From assembly GCF_014041915.1 (NCBI RefSeq), contig NZ_CP059472.1:1674001-1738000 (forward strand): a DNA stretch of 64,000 nt, written 5' to 3'. Made by a program: the position numbers and the translations under genes. Source of the DNA: Marnyiella aurantia (GTDB lineage Bacteria > Bacteroidota > Bacteroidia > Flavobacteriales > Weeksellaceae). Every line of letters starts with the position of its first letter. Position 1 is the first letter of the stretch. This document shows positions 8,539-16,855 of the stretch, piece by piece. The notes under the pieces are model-generated. The model had not been told where the DNA came from, did not search any database, and saw only the letters and a program-made list of their open reading frames with translations.

Positions 8539-9801
8539 ATGCAGACCATCGAATTCAACCTGGAGTGGAAACTGAAACTCCAGAACCGTTTCATCAATTA
8601 CGTAAAAATATATTCCACAAGCGATCCGGAGAGTGATTCCACACCATCCACACCGCAGCAGTGGAATATCGCAAAGTATATTTTTGAAGAACTACAGGGT
8701 CTGGGACTGGAAAATGTAGAACTGGATGAAAACGGTTATATCTACGCCTACATCCCGTCCAATATTGAAAATGATGAGGAGCCGGTAGTTGGATTCATTG
8801 CCCATTACGACACCTCGCCGGATTTTAACGGTGAAGGCGTGAAGCCGCAGATTTGGGATGATTATGACGGTGGTGATCTTCTTCTGAATAAAGAGACTGG
8901 ATTTACACTTTCTTCTACAAAATTCGAAAACCTGAAGCAGTATGTCGGCAAAACACTGATTACTACCGACGGAACCACCCTGCTGGGAGCAGATGATAAG
9001 GCCGGAGTTGCCGAAATTGTGACCGCGGCAGAGTATCTGCTGGCACATCCGGAAATCAAACACGGTAGAATAGCAATTGGATTTACACCCGATGAGGAAA
9101 TTGGGCGTGGTGCACATAAATTTGATGTTAAGAAGTTTGGTGCCGAATGGGCTTATACAATGGACGGTAGCGAAGCCGGAGAGCTGGAGTATGAGAACTT
9201 TAACGCTGCGGGAGCTGTAGTGAAAATTCACGGATTGAGTGTGCACCCTGGCTATGCTTTCGGGAAAATGGTAAATGCCTCGCTGCTCGCCGCAGAGTTC
9301 ATTCAAATGCTTCCTGCTGATGAAACTCCGTCTACAACAAAGGGTTTCGACGGTTTTTATCACCTCACAGACCTGAAATCTGATGTTTCTGAAGCGAAAA
9401 TCCAATATATCATCCGCGATCATGACGAGGCGAAGTTTGAAGCCAGAAAAAAACTGATGACAGATAAAGTGGCTGAATTCAATGCCAAATATGGAGAAGG
9501 AACCGCAGAAGTGGAGATTAAGGAGCAGTACCGCAACATGAAGCAGCAGTTTGAAGGTAAGATGCACATTATCGATATTGCAGCGCAGGCCATGAAGGAT
9601 GCCAATGTAGAGCCTAAAATCAAAGCGATTCGCGGCGGAACCGATGGTGCGCAACTTTCATATATGGGACTGCCCTGCCCGAACATCTTTGCCGGCGGTA
9701 TGAATTTCCACGGACCGTACGAATACGTAGCTGTTGAAACAATGGAGAAAGCGGTGAAAGTAATTGTCAATATAGCTAAGGCCGTTAAAAAGACAAATTA
9801 G
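8539..9801 (+). CDS. pepT: Peptidase T (tripeptide aminopeptidase)
   Basis: A 420-residue M20B zinc aminopeptidase that removes the N-terminal residue of tripeptides in the cytoplasm. Zinc-site motifs are in the expected order: AHYDTSPDFNG (His and catalytic Asp), LGADDKAGVAEIV (bridging Asp), PDEEIGRGAHKFD (catalytic Glu and ligand Glu), TMDGSEAGELEYENF, and NFHGPYEY near the C-terminus (last His). Length is normal. It is preceded by an AGAGAG stretch 5-6 bases before the ATG, one of the few purine-rich leaders in this window. With the S46 and M1 peptidases it fits a peptide-using lifestyle. Confidence 0.96.
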   Translation: MQTIEFNLEWKLKLQNRFINYVKIYSTSDPESDSTPSTPQQWNIAKYIFEELQGLGLENVELDENGYIYAYIPSNIENDEEPVVGFIAHYDTSPDFNGEGVKPQIWDDYDGGDLLLNKETGFTLSSTKFENLKQYVGKTLITTDGTTLLGADDKAGVAEIVTAAEYLLAHPEIKHGRIAIGFTPDEEIGRGAHKFDVKKFGAEWAYTMDGSEAGELEYENFNAAGAVVKIHGLSVHPGYAFGKMVNASLLAAEFIQMLPADETPSTTKGFDGFYHLTDLKSDVSEAKIQYIIRDHDEAKFEARKKLMTDKVAEFNAKYGEGTAEVEIKEQYRNMKQQFEGKMHIIDIAAQAMKDANVEPKIKAIRGGTDGAQLSYMGLPCPNIFAGGMNFHGPYEYVAVETMEKAVKVIVNIAKAVKKTN

Positions 9802-9889
9802 AAGATATACTTATTGTCAAAATGTCCAGACTCGCCCTTTGGAATGGTTTTGATACCTAACTCATTATTAACAATCTAAAATAATATAT

Positions 9890-10300
9890 ATGTATCCAGA
9901 AGAATTAGTGATGCCAATGAAGGCAGAACTTACTGATAAAGGTTTCCAGGACGTGACTTCTGTTGAAGCTGTAAATGAAGCTTTGGCGAAACCGGGAACC
10001 ACTTTATTAATGATTAACTCCGTGTGCGGATGTGCGGCCGGTGCCGCAAGACCGGGCGCTGTTTTCTCATTAACCGGCGACAAAAAACCTGACAATTTGG
10101 TAACTGTTTTCGCGGGATTTGATGGCGAAGCGGTAGCTGAGGCCAGAAAACACTTGGCTCCTTTCCCTCCAAGTTCACCATGTATCGCACTTTTCAAGGA
10201 CGGTGAATTGGTTCACATGCTGGAGCGTCATCACATTGAAGGCAATCCTGCAGGAGCTATTGCAGCAAACCTTCAGTCTGCCTACGACGAATACTGCTAA
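9890..10300 (+). CDS. BrxA/BrxB family bacilliredoxin (DUF1094)
   Basis: A 136-residue thioredoxin-fold protein of the YphP/YqiW family. The defining CGC motif is Cys46-Gly-Cys48 in NSVCGCAAGAARPG. In Bacillus these proteins remove bacillithiol from mixed disulfides on proteins; Bacteroidota carry the same family, and whether this organism makes bacillithiol cannot be judged from the window. The C-terminal HHIEGNPAGAIAANL is family-typical. Single-gene unit closed by a terminator. Confidence 0.9.
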   Translation: MYPEELVMPMKAELTDKGFQDVTSVEAVNEALAKPGTTLLMINSVCGCAAGAARPGAVFSLTGDKKPDNLVTVFAGFDGEAVAEARKHLAPFPPSSPCIALFKDGELVHMLERHHIEGNPAGAIAANLQSAYDEYC

Positions 10301-10321
10301 CCGAAAAAGTTTATAGAATAG

Positions 10322-10351
10322 CCGCTACTGAATTTCAGCAGCGGTTTTTTT
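10322..10351 (+). terminator. Intrinsic terminator after the bacilliredoxin gene
   Basis: A 10-bp stem (10322-10331 with 10335-10344, one mismatch), a 3-base loop and seven T. The T-run ends in TTG, which also serves as a plausible −33 element for the next gene. Confidence 0.8.
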
Positions 10352-10381
10352 GTGCCGATGCTTTCGGGGGATATACTTTTG
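10350..10381 (+). promoter_or_regulatory. Candidate promoter of the GH3 gene, overlapping the upstream terminator
   Basis: TTG at 10350-10352 (end of the terminator T-run), a 21-base spacer and a perfect −7 box TACTTTTG at 10374-10381. A second perfect box, TATATTTG, at 10418-10425 abuts the ATG and would give a leaderless transcript. Confidence 0.55.
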
Positions 10382-10428
10382 CGGCTATTTTATTACCTGC
10401 GTTTTCCGGAAATCATTTATATTTGGAC

Positions 10429-11949
10429 ATGGCAACCAAAGCACTGTTCAATTCTGTCGTAAACTGGTTTATCAAACAAAGGATAGATCAGATTGAGAAC
10501 TTCATTAAAAACCCCATTGAAACACAGAATGGTGTCCTTTTTTCGCAACTTTTTCATGGTGAAAACACGGACTATGGCAAGATCCACGGTTTCAGTTCCA
10601 TCAGTTCCTACAACGATTTTAAGGAACGCGTTCCGGTAGTCGCATACGAGGATTTTGAACCGTTTATTGAACGTGCAAGAAAAGGTGAGAAAGATGTATT
10701 TTGGCCGGGACAGATTAAACAGTTTGCCAAATCCTCCGGTACCACCAATGCAAAAAGCAAATTCATACCCATTTCAGATGAAAGCCTGGCTGAATGCCAT
10801 TTCAAGGCCGGCAAAGACTTGCTGTCCATCTATGCAAACAATCATCCGGATAACACACTTTTCCTCAACAAAAACCTGAGATTGGGCGGCAGTGCCGAAC
10901 TTTACCAGGATTTTAATACAAAGTTTGGTGATTTGTCGGCGATTATGATTGAGAATCTGCCGTTTTGGGTTGAAATAACCACCACACCCAGCAAAAAGAC
11001 CTCACTCATGTCCGAGTGGGAAAGTAAGCTGAAGGCTATTGTGTCCGAAGTGAGAAATGAAGATGTAGGAAGTCTGACCGGCGTGCCCAGCTGGATGCTG
11101 GTATTGCTCCAGCGGATTCTTGCAGATACAGGACAGGGCAGTATAAGTGAACTGTGGCCTAATCTGGAGGTGTTTTTTCATGGCGGTATCAGCTTTAAAC
11201 CCTACCGTGAGCAGTACCGCAATATCATTGGGAAAGACATCAATTACTATGAAATTTATAATGCTTCCGAAGGTTTTTTTGGGATTCAGGACCAGTCCGG
11301 CAGCGATGAAATGCTGCTGATGCTTGATTACGGAATTTTCTACGAATTCATACCAATGGATAGATTTGATCCCAATAACCTGCAGGCAATCCCGCTGGAA
11401 GAAGTTGAGATCGGTAAAAACTACGCAATCGTAATCACCACAAATGGAGGTCTGTGGCGTTATCTGATTGGCGATACAGTGAAGTTTACCTCTCTCAATC
11501 CGTTCAGAATAAAGATTTCCGGTCGGACCAAGCATTACATTAATGCTTTTGGTGAGGAACTGATGATTGATAATGTGGAGGCCGCACTGGAAAAGGCCTG
11601 TGAAGCCACACAGGCAGCGGTTTCAGACTATACCGGAGCACCGGTTTTCATGAAGGACGGAAAAGGAGGCGCACATGAGTGGATCTTTGAATTCTGCCAC
11701 GCCCCGAGTGATATGGATCTTTTCACTGATGTTTTTGATAACCATCTGAAATCCATTAATTCCGATTACGAAGCCAAACGCTACAATAATATGACGCTGA
11801 ACAGGCCAATTATCCACGCAGCCAAGCCCAGACTTTTTTACACGTGGATGTCTGAAAGAGGAAAACTTGGCGGACAGAATAAAGTTCCCAGGTTAAGCAA
11901 TGACCGTGAATATATTGAACCTTTGCTGAAGCTGAACCTTGCGGACTAA
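10429..11949 (+). CDS. GH3 auxin-responsive promoter family protein (acyl-adenylate-forming)
   Basis: A 506-residue member of the GH3 family, best known from plants where the enzymes join amino acids to jasmonate or auxin by way of an acyl-adenylate. The ATP-binding signature KSSGTTNAKSKFIP near residue 105 and the later GLWRYLIGDTVKF plus ISGRTKHYINAFGEE segments are clear. Bacterial members are common in Bacteroidota but their substrates are unknown; a carboxylic acid-amine ligase is the reasonable inference. I used the ATG at 10429; a TTG two codons earlier is possible but lies inside a −7-like box. The stop overlaps the convergent lipoprotein gene by 4 bases. Confidence 0.88.
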   Translation: MATKALFNSVVNWFIKQRIDQIENFIKNPIETQNGVLFSQLFHGENTDYGKIHGFSSISSYNDFKERVPVVAYEDFEPFIERARKGEKDVFWPGQIKQFAKSSGTTNAKSKFIPISDESLAECHFKAGKDLLSIYANNHPDNTLFLNKNLRLGGSAELYQDFNTKFGDLSAIMIENLPFWVEITTTPSKKTSLMSEWESKLKAIVSEVRNEDVGSLTGVPSWMLVLLQRILADTGQGSISELWPNLEVFFHGGISFKPYREQYRNIIGKDINYYEIYNASEGFFGIQDQSGSDEMLLMLDYGIFYEFIPMDRFDPNNLQAIPLEEVEIGKNYAIVITTNGGLWRYLIGDTVKFTSLNPFRIKISGRTKHYINAFGEELMIDNVEAALEKACEATQAAVSDYTGAPVFMKDGKGGAHEWIFEFCHAPSDMDLFTDVFDNHLKSINSDYEAKRYNNMTLNRPIIHAAKPRLFYTWMSERGKLGGQNKVPRLSNDREYIEPLLKLNLAD

Positions 11950-12302
11950 TCTTTTTTCATGTCTGCTTCCGCTTTGTCAGCGGTCCGTTCAACCTTTTCA
12001 GCGCCTTTCTTGGTTGCCACTTTTAGATCCTCACCGGCTTTTTTCAATTCGGTACCGGCTTTATCGGCAACCTCCTCTATTTTTTCGCCTGCCTCATTGA
12101 TATTTTCCTTTGCTTTTTGTACCGTATTGGTGATGGTGACTGTATCCAGACCTGTAGTCTCTTCATTCTCAACGACTGTTGTAGTTACACTTCCATCCGG
12201 GTTTTCAAAGGTTTCAATTTTGGTTTCGGTTTTCGTGCAGGCGGTAACTATTAGAGAAAGGATTCCCGTAAGAATCACATTTTTTTGAATTGTATTTTTC
12301 AT
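11946..12302 (-). CDS. Small lipoprotein with amphipathic Lys/Glu/Ala repeats
   Basis: A 118-residue predicted lipoprotein: signal peptide with lipobox VTAC at residues 19-22, then an acidic Thr/Val-rich segment (SVTTTVVENEETT). The second half (about 63-118) is a long charged helix rich in Ala, Lys, Glu and Asp with irregular 11-residue-like periodicity (KAGEDLKVATKKGAEKVE), resembling LEA-like or YtxH-like proteins. No function can be assigned; such helices are often stress- or membrane-associated. It has its own −7 box at 12310-12317. Confidence 0.75.
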   Translation of the reverse strand: MKNTIQKNVILTGILSLIVTACTKTETKIETFENPDGSVTTTVVENEETTGLDTVTITNTVQKAKENINEAGEKIEEVADKAGTELKKAGEDLKVATKKGAEKVERTADKAEADMKKD

Positions 12303-12309
12303 TTTGTAA

Positions 12310-12317
12310 CAAATTTA
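12310..12317 (-). promoter_or_regulatory. Candidate −7 box for the 118-residue lipoprotein gene
   Basis: TAAATTTG on the minus strand, an exact match, 7 bases upstream of the ATG and directly beyond the stop codon of the preceding lipoprotein gene. Confidence 0.5.
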
Positions 12318-12318
12318 G

Positions 12319-12663
12319 TTAAGGATTTTGTTGAGAAGTATGTGGAGCTTTACTGATGGTTTTCTTTTTTTCAGATGCGGTCTTGTTTTGTAAACTTTCG
12401 TCCGACACATCTTCAGAATCATTATTCTTCGGGTTTTCCTCCTTTTTTTGCAACCTAGCCAGTGAATCGTTATATCGTACAGCTCTCTGCCTGATTTTTG
12501 CTTCCACCGCGGCCGAAACGGCACCCGCTGAAAAAGAATCGATGGCAATCGTATCGTAGTCGGCAGGAACTTCCTCCCGGACCGCTGGTGCGGCCTTCAC
12601 AGATTTTTTATCTGAACAGCCGTTCACTGTTAATATCATCAAAATAAAAATTACCGATTTCAT
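12319..12663 (-). CDS. Hypothetical lipoprotein, last gene of the mutL operon
   Basis: A 114-residue predicted lipoprotein with a short signal peptide and lipobox VNGC, then a low-complexity polar region (SEDVSDESLQNKTASEKKK). Residues 45-75 (AVSAAVEAKIRQRAVRYNDSLARLQKKEE) look helical or coiled-coil. No family recognised. Start set at the ATG 12663; a TTG four codons upstream lies within the stop region of the upstream gene. It begins 4 bases after the EEP gene ends, so it is translated from the same transcript as mutL, rhomboid and EEP genes. Confidence 0.7.
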   Translation of the reverse strand: MKSVIFILMILTVNGCSDKKSVKAAPAVREEVPADYDTIAIDSFSAGAVSAAVEAKIRQRAVRYNDSLARLQKKEENPKNNDSEDVSDESLQNKTASEKKKTISKAPHTSQQNP

Positions 12664-12667
12664 ATTC

Positions 12668-13639
12668 TTAATCAATTTTAAATTCTGCGATGACCGGATA
12701 ATGATCAGAAATCGTCACATTCCTGTCCACACGGTAGCCAACCGGCTGTATGTTCTCTGAGGCAAAAATGTAATCGATCCTTATCGGTACTTTATAATCA
12801 TGGAAACTGGTAGGAGAACCCCGGCCAACTTCAACAAAAACATCTTTTAAGTCTCCCAGAAGCGTATAATACTCATAGGAATTAGGTACAGCATTAAAAT
12901 CTCCTGCCAAAATAACCGGATAAGGTGAATTTTTAACGGCATGCGCAATCGTATCCACCTCCTCTTCATGAATTTTAAAGGTAGGAATAAGTCGCTTAAG
13001 AATATACTTTGCCTTGCTTTTATTTTTCTCAAGATCCTCTGCCGGCCGCACTTTATTTTTGTCGAAAAAGAAGGGTGTAAGATAGACATTGATTACACGG
13101 ATCATTTTTCCCTGATGTTTGATGTCAGCGTAGAAAGAATAGCCGTCGTCCTTGAACAGTGGTCCCTGTTCAATGATTTCTGTAGCTGAGGAAACCGAAA
13201 CAACCCAGTAATCCTTCGATTTGTGTGGAAGATCCAGCATATTCTGTACTTCGCCCGGATCCTGAAGAATCATCAGATCAGCCCCCGTACTGTTCAGATA
13301 ATCAGCGGCTGCTTTTTCACCCAGTTTTCCTGTTTTTAGATTGGCTGAAACGACCTTCAGTGTAGGACCATCTGTGTTTGACGGGTTGTAGTTGAGCCAT
13401 CTGCGGGCGGGGTTAAGTAATAATATTGATACTGCCAGAAAAAAAAGTGCCTGCTTCTTCCAAAGAAGGATCCACATCAGGCAAAACACGATGTGTAGGC
13501 CCATTAATGCCGGGAACAGTAGTGAAAGCAGATTTAATCCGGGAAATACGGACGGTGGCACATAAGCATTCAGTAAGGTGGCCAGGAGTAAAAGGACCAC
13601 CCCCACGTGAATAAGTAAAAATATTCTTCTTAAAAACAT
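12668..13639 (-). CDS. Membrane-anchored endonuclease/exonuclease/phosphatase (EEP) family protein
   Basis: A 323-residue protein: three hydrophobic helices (about 5-25, 33-57 and 62-77) then an EEP (DNase I-like) domain from about residue 93 facing the periplasm or cytoplasm. EEP motifs are visible: VVSANL, GADLMILQD, AGDFNAVPNS, RIDYIFAS and SDHYPV. The first metal-ligand position is Asp127 (LQD) where the family nearly always has Glu (LQE), a conservative change that may alter activity. The substrate could be nucleic acid or a phosphoester lipid or sugar. It starts 3 bases after the rhomboid gene ends. Confidence 0.85.
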   Translation of the reverse strand: MFLRRIFLLIHVGVVLLLLATLLNAYVPPSVFPGLNLLSLLFPALMGLHIVFCLMWILLWKKQALFFLAVSILLLNPARRWLNYNPSNTDGPTLKVVSANLKTGKLGEKAAADYLNSTGADLMILQDPGEVQNMLDLPHKSKDYWVVSVSSATEIIEQGPLFKDDGYSFYADIKHQGKMIRVINVYLTPFFFDKNKVRPAEDLEKNKSKAKYILKRLIPTFKIHEEEVDTIAHAVKNSPYPVILAGDFNAVPNSYEYYTLLGDLKDVFVEVGRGSPTSFHDYKVPIRIDYIFASENIQPVGYRVDRNVTISDHYPVIAEFKID

Positions 13640-13642
13640 CAG

Positions 13643-14377
13643 CTAGAACCTGTCGAAGCGGTTTTGATTATTTTTCCAGTTCCGTATCCAGAGAAATCCG
13701 ATCAGAGCACCGCCCAGGTGGGCAAAGTGCGCTATATTATCACCTTCGAACTGGCTGAAACCTAAAAACAGAGAACCGGCAATTACAATGGGCAGCAGAA
13801 CTTTGGCCTTTATCGGCACCGGAATGAACATCATCATCAGTTCGGCGTTGGGGAATAGGATGGCAAATGCCGTAATTACTCCAAAGATGGCTCCGGAAGC
13901 TCCTACCATAGGTGTTACCAGAAGTTGGAAAAGCTCTTTTCCACCCGGATTCAGCGAGTTGTAATATGAATTATTAATGTTGAATATATCAGCATTCGCA
14001 AACACTGCCGCGGGATTAACATTCAGTGCAATGAGTTTCTGCGAAAGCTGAAGTATATGAAAATAGTTCCATAAATTATAGATCACAAAGGAACCCAAAC
14101 CGCAAACAAGATAGAAGATGATGAATTTACGCTGACCTAAAATCTTCTCCAGTACCGGACCAAAGCTGAAAAGTGTAAACATATTGAAAAGCAGGTGCAT
14201 CCAGCCACCGTGCGCAAACATGTGTGTTATAATTTGCCAGCTTTTAAAGCTTTCGGACATTGGGTAATATGCTGCCAGGTAATAAAGCAGATTAGGGTAA
14301 ATATAGTTGGTAAGGATAAACAGAATAACGTTTATAACTATGATGGCTTTAACCAGCGGGGTAATCTCTCTGAACAT
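13643..14377 (-). CDS. Rhomboid family intramembrane serine protease
   Basis: A 244-residue polytopic membrane protein with the rhomboid dyad: Ser161 in GASGAIFG and His220 in HFAHLGGALIG. The HMFAHGGWMHLLFNM segment on helix 2 is the family oxyanion region. Rhomboids cut single-pass membrane proteins within the bilayer; the substrate here is unknown. An insert between helices (about 105-150, rich in Asn and Tyr) is longer than in GlpG. It starts 5 bases after mutL and is followed within 3 bases by the EEP gene, so it belongs to the mutL operon. Confidence 0.92.
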   Translation of the reverse strand: MFREITPLVKAIIVINVILFILTNYIYPNLLYYLAAYYPMSESFKSWQIITHMFAHGGWMHLLFNMFTLFSFGPVLEKILGQRKFIIFYLVCGLGSFVIYNLWNYFHILQLSQKLIALNVNPAAVFANADIFNINNSYYNSLNPGGKELFQLLVTPMVGASGAIFGVITAFAILFPNAELMMMFIPVPIKAKVLLPIVIAGSLFLGFSQFEGDNIAHFAHLGGALIGFLWIRNWKNNQNRFDRF

Positions 14378-14382
14378 AATTT

Positions 14383-16149
14383 CTAAAATTTATTTTTCAA
14401 ATCCTCCAGCGGGAGTTCAACATAACAGCATTTTCCGTCTGGAAGGTACGCCGGGAAGCCAAGCTGCGAAAAATCGCGGATTACCTGTTCCGCATCATTT
14501 TTATAGATGAAGTCGAAACGGGACTTACTCTGCATTTTACTCCATTTGCCGTTATAAAACTCCATGAACTGATCTTCGGTCCTGTATTCCATGATTTCGA
14601 AAAGTTCCTCAATAAATTTTACAACCTGAGTTTCCTTAAGCCCCGTAGGTACAGCGTCTACACGGAGTACGTTTTCGTGTGCTACTTTAATGTCAAATCC
14701 AAGTTCAGGCAGGAATTTCTTTATTGATTTATACTTATTCTTCTCTATTTCATTCATGTGGTACTCCAGGGAGAAGAGTAATGCATGCGAAACCTGTTCT
14801 TTTTTTCTGTCCCTGTTTTTCTCACTAACCACCAGACGGTGCATCCTGCCCAAATCCAGCATCAATGTCTTTTCGCCTTTGTTCAGCAGCCAGTAACCAT
14901 TGGGAAGTCGCATCAGGTCCTCATCAAAATCTTCATCTTCAAAAAGATTGATTTTGGACGGTGCAGCTTCAATGGTATGATGATACATCTGCGCCAGGTT
15001 CTGTATTTCTTCGCTTTTCACCTGAGTTTCCTCGCGGAAAGGATTGTAGTTTCGGTCCACCTGAATCTCCGGCATCCGGAAATTGCTTTCGCTGCCTGTT
15101 TTCGGAGTACTGAAAAAGTCCATTTGAGGGTCGCGGTCAAAATCCAGACTCGGCGCAATATTGTAAATCCCAAGCGCTTTTTTTACGGTGGAACGTACGA
15201 GTGCAAAAATCACATGTTCATCCTCAAATTTTACTTCTGTTTTTTGTGGATGAATATTAACGTCTATTTTCTCCGGATCCAACTCCAGATAAAGGAAAAA
15301 TGTCGGAATCAGCCCGGGTAGTAAGAGACCTTCAAAAGCTTCCTGCACGGCTTTGTTTAAGTAGGGACTTCGGAAAAACCTCCCGTTTACAAAGAAAAAC
15401 TGTTCACCGCGCACTTTCTTAGCACCTTCGGGCTTGGCCACAAAACCATCAAGTTTCACCCAACCCAGGTCTTCCTTAACCGGAATCAGCATAGGGTGGA
15501 GCTTCCTCCCGAAAATTTCCACAATGCGCTGCATCTGCGAACCCTTCCGAAGCCGGAATACAGGATCATCGTCATGAAACAGCGAAAATTCTATATGCTC
15601 ATGCGCCAATGCTACACGGTGAAACTCGTCCATAATATGGCGGAACTCCACATTATTGTTCTTCAGGAACTTGCGGCGTGCCGGAACGTTGTAGAAAAGG
15701 TTTTTCACGCAGAAGTTAGAGCCGGCCACTGTTTGCACGGGTTCCTGAAACTGCAGTCCGCCACCTTCAATATAGATATTGGTACCTACGGCGGCACCTT
15801 CTTTTTTTGTTTTGAGTTCAACCTGTGCTACGGCCGCTATTGAAGCTAAAGCCTCACCCCGGAAGCCCTTGGTAGAAATCTTAAATATATCTTCGGTTGT
15901 CCGGATCTTGGAGGTAGCATGTCTTTCGAAGGCCATTCGTGCGTCGGTTTCAGACATGCCTGCGCCGTCATCAACCACCTGAATGAGGTTTCGGCCAGCC
16001 TCCCGGACGATAAGCTCAATTTTGGAAGCACCGGCATCAATGGCATTTTCCCGCAGCTCCTTTACAATGGAGGCCGGTCTCTGTACCACTTCGCCTGCCG
16101 CAATCTGGTTGGCCACGTGATCCGGTAAAAGCTGTATGATATCTGACAT
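14383..16149 (-). CDS. mutL: DNA mismatch repair protein MutL
   Basis: A 588-residue MutL: N-terminal GHKL ATPase (about 1-330) with QIAAGEVVQRPASIVKELREN, VDDGAGM and RHATSKI, then a linker (about 340-420) and a C-terminal dimerisation domain. MutL couples MutS mismatch recognition to strand removal. The C-terminal endonuclease motif DQHAxxExxxxE seen in many non-Escherichia MutL proteins reads DLGRMHRLVVSE here, which keeps only the Asp and last Glu, so nuclease activity is doubtful. ATG 16149 chosen; an in-frame TTG would add seven residues outside the family start. First gene of a leftward operon. Confidence 0.96.
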   Translation of the reverse strand: MSDIIQLLPDHVANQIAAGEVVQRPASIVKELRENAIDAGASKIELIVREAGRNLIQVVDDGAGMSETDARMAFERHATSKIRTTEDIFKISTKGFRGEALASIAAVAQVELKTKKEGAAVGTNIYIEGGGLQFQEPVQTVAGSNFCVKNLFYNVPARRKFLKNNNVEFRHIMDEFHRVALAHEHIEFSLFHDDDPVFRLRKGSQMQRIVEIFGRKLHPMLIPVKEDLGWVKLDGFVAKPEGAKKVRGEQFFFVNGRFFRSPYLNKAVQEAFEGLLLPGLIPTFFLYLELDPEKIDVNIHPQKTEVKFEDEHVIFALVRSTVKKALGIYNIAPSLDFDRDPQMDFFSTPKTGSESNFRMPEIQVDRNYNPFREETQVKSEEIQNLAQMYHHTIEAAPSKINLFEDEDFDEDLMRLPNGYWLLNKGEKTLMLDLGRMHRLVVSEKNRDRKKEQVSHALLFSLEYHMNEIEKNKYKSIKKFLPELGFDIKVAHENVLRVDAVPTGLKETQVVKFIEELFEIMEYRTEDQFMEFYNGKWSKMQSKSRFDFIYKNDAEQVIRDFSQLGFPAYLPDGKCCYVELPLEDLKNKF

Positions 16150-16366
16150 TTTTAAGTGCTTAATTGGCAAAAATAATCAATTGTATCGGGATAGATGATG
16201 AAATGACCTTCAGACTTATCCTCATGGGAAAACGGGTGAGTGTAAAACCATCATGAGCAAATTACCCGGTATCCAGGAAGATTCAGTAAAGATTAAGGAT
16301 GCAAGGCAGTTCTAAATATACCTCAAAATGCAAAATCACGGACCAAATGACGGGAAGTTCCTAAAT

Positions 16367-16396
16367 AAAAAAAGCTGCTAATCAAAGATTAACAGC
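16367..16396 (-). terminator. Intrinsic terminator after the tRNA cluster
   Basis: On the minus strand a 10-bp stem (16387-16396 with 16374-16383, one G-T pair) with a 3-base loop is followed by TTTTTTT. It sits 10 bases beyond the 3' end of tRNA-Leu(TAA). The 16150-16366 stretch between it and mutL shows no gene or clear signal. Confidence 0.8.
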
Positions 16397-16406
16397 AATT
16401 TTTAAG

Positions 16407-16490
16407 TACCCCGGACGGGACTTGAACCCGTACGTCCTTGCGGACACAGGATTTTAAGTCCTGCGTGTCTACCAATTCCACCACCAGGGC
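16407..16490 (-). tRNA. tRNA-Leu (anticodon TAA)
   Basis: An 84-base tRNA read by eye: acceptor GCCCTGG, D-loop AATTGGTAGACACG, anticodon loop CTTAAAA, a long variable arm typical of Leu, and T-loop GGTTCAAGTCC. The 3' CCA is not encoded. Third gene of a three-tRNA transcript. Confidence 0.95.
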
Positions 16491-16503
16491 CTGGTAGATG
16501 ATG

Positions 16504-16576
<73 letters not shown>

Positions 16577-16614
16577 ATAAAAAAATTTCTAAAATTACTC
16601 CTAGAAATTTTTGG

Positions 16615-16696
16615 TGCGGATGAAGGGACTCGAACCCCCACGCCTCACGGCACCAGATCCTAAGTCTGGCGTGGCTACCAATTACACCACATCCGC
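16615..16696 (-). tRNA. tRNA-Leu (anticodon TAG)
   Basis: An 82-base tRNA: acceptor GCGGATG pairing CATCCGC, anticodon loop CTTAGGA, long variable arm, T-loop GGTTCGAGTCC; the genome supplies A-CC after the acceptor. First gene of the tRNA cluster. Confidence 0.95.
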
Positions 16697-16780
16697 TGGT
16701 TAAAAAGATCTTCTTTTCTTTTTGTGAGTGCAAATATAGAAGGTTTTCTATTATCATGCAAATTTATTTTTGAAAAATAT

Positions 16781-16821
16781 TTTTGCCCAAATTTCGGGCA
16801 GATCCCTTCTTTATTACTTTG
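16781..16821 (+). promoter_or_regulatory. Candidate promoter for the DUF3127 gene
   Basis: TTTTG at 16781-16785 and, about 28 bases on, TTACTTTG at 16814-16821, one base away from TAnnTTTG. The spacing is longer than usual, so this is weak. Confidence 0.3.
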
Positions 16822-16855
16822 TAATCCCTATTTTTACAGCATTAATATTTACGAT

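Noticed and set aside
8692-9654. A 320-codon open frame antisense to pepT
   Set aside because: It lies wholly within pepT on the other strand, its product has Cys/His/Phe-rich shadow composition, and no promoter or family match supports it.
14785-15321. A 178-codon open frame antisense to mutL
   Set aside because: Complement of the MutL linker and ATPase; Cys/Phe-rich with no plausible start.
16150-16366. A gene or sRNA between mutL and the tRNA cluster
   Set aside because: No open frame with a start signal, no terminator for a separate RNA and no recognisable structure; nothing can be supported.
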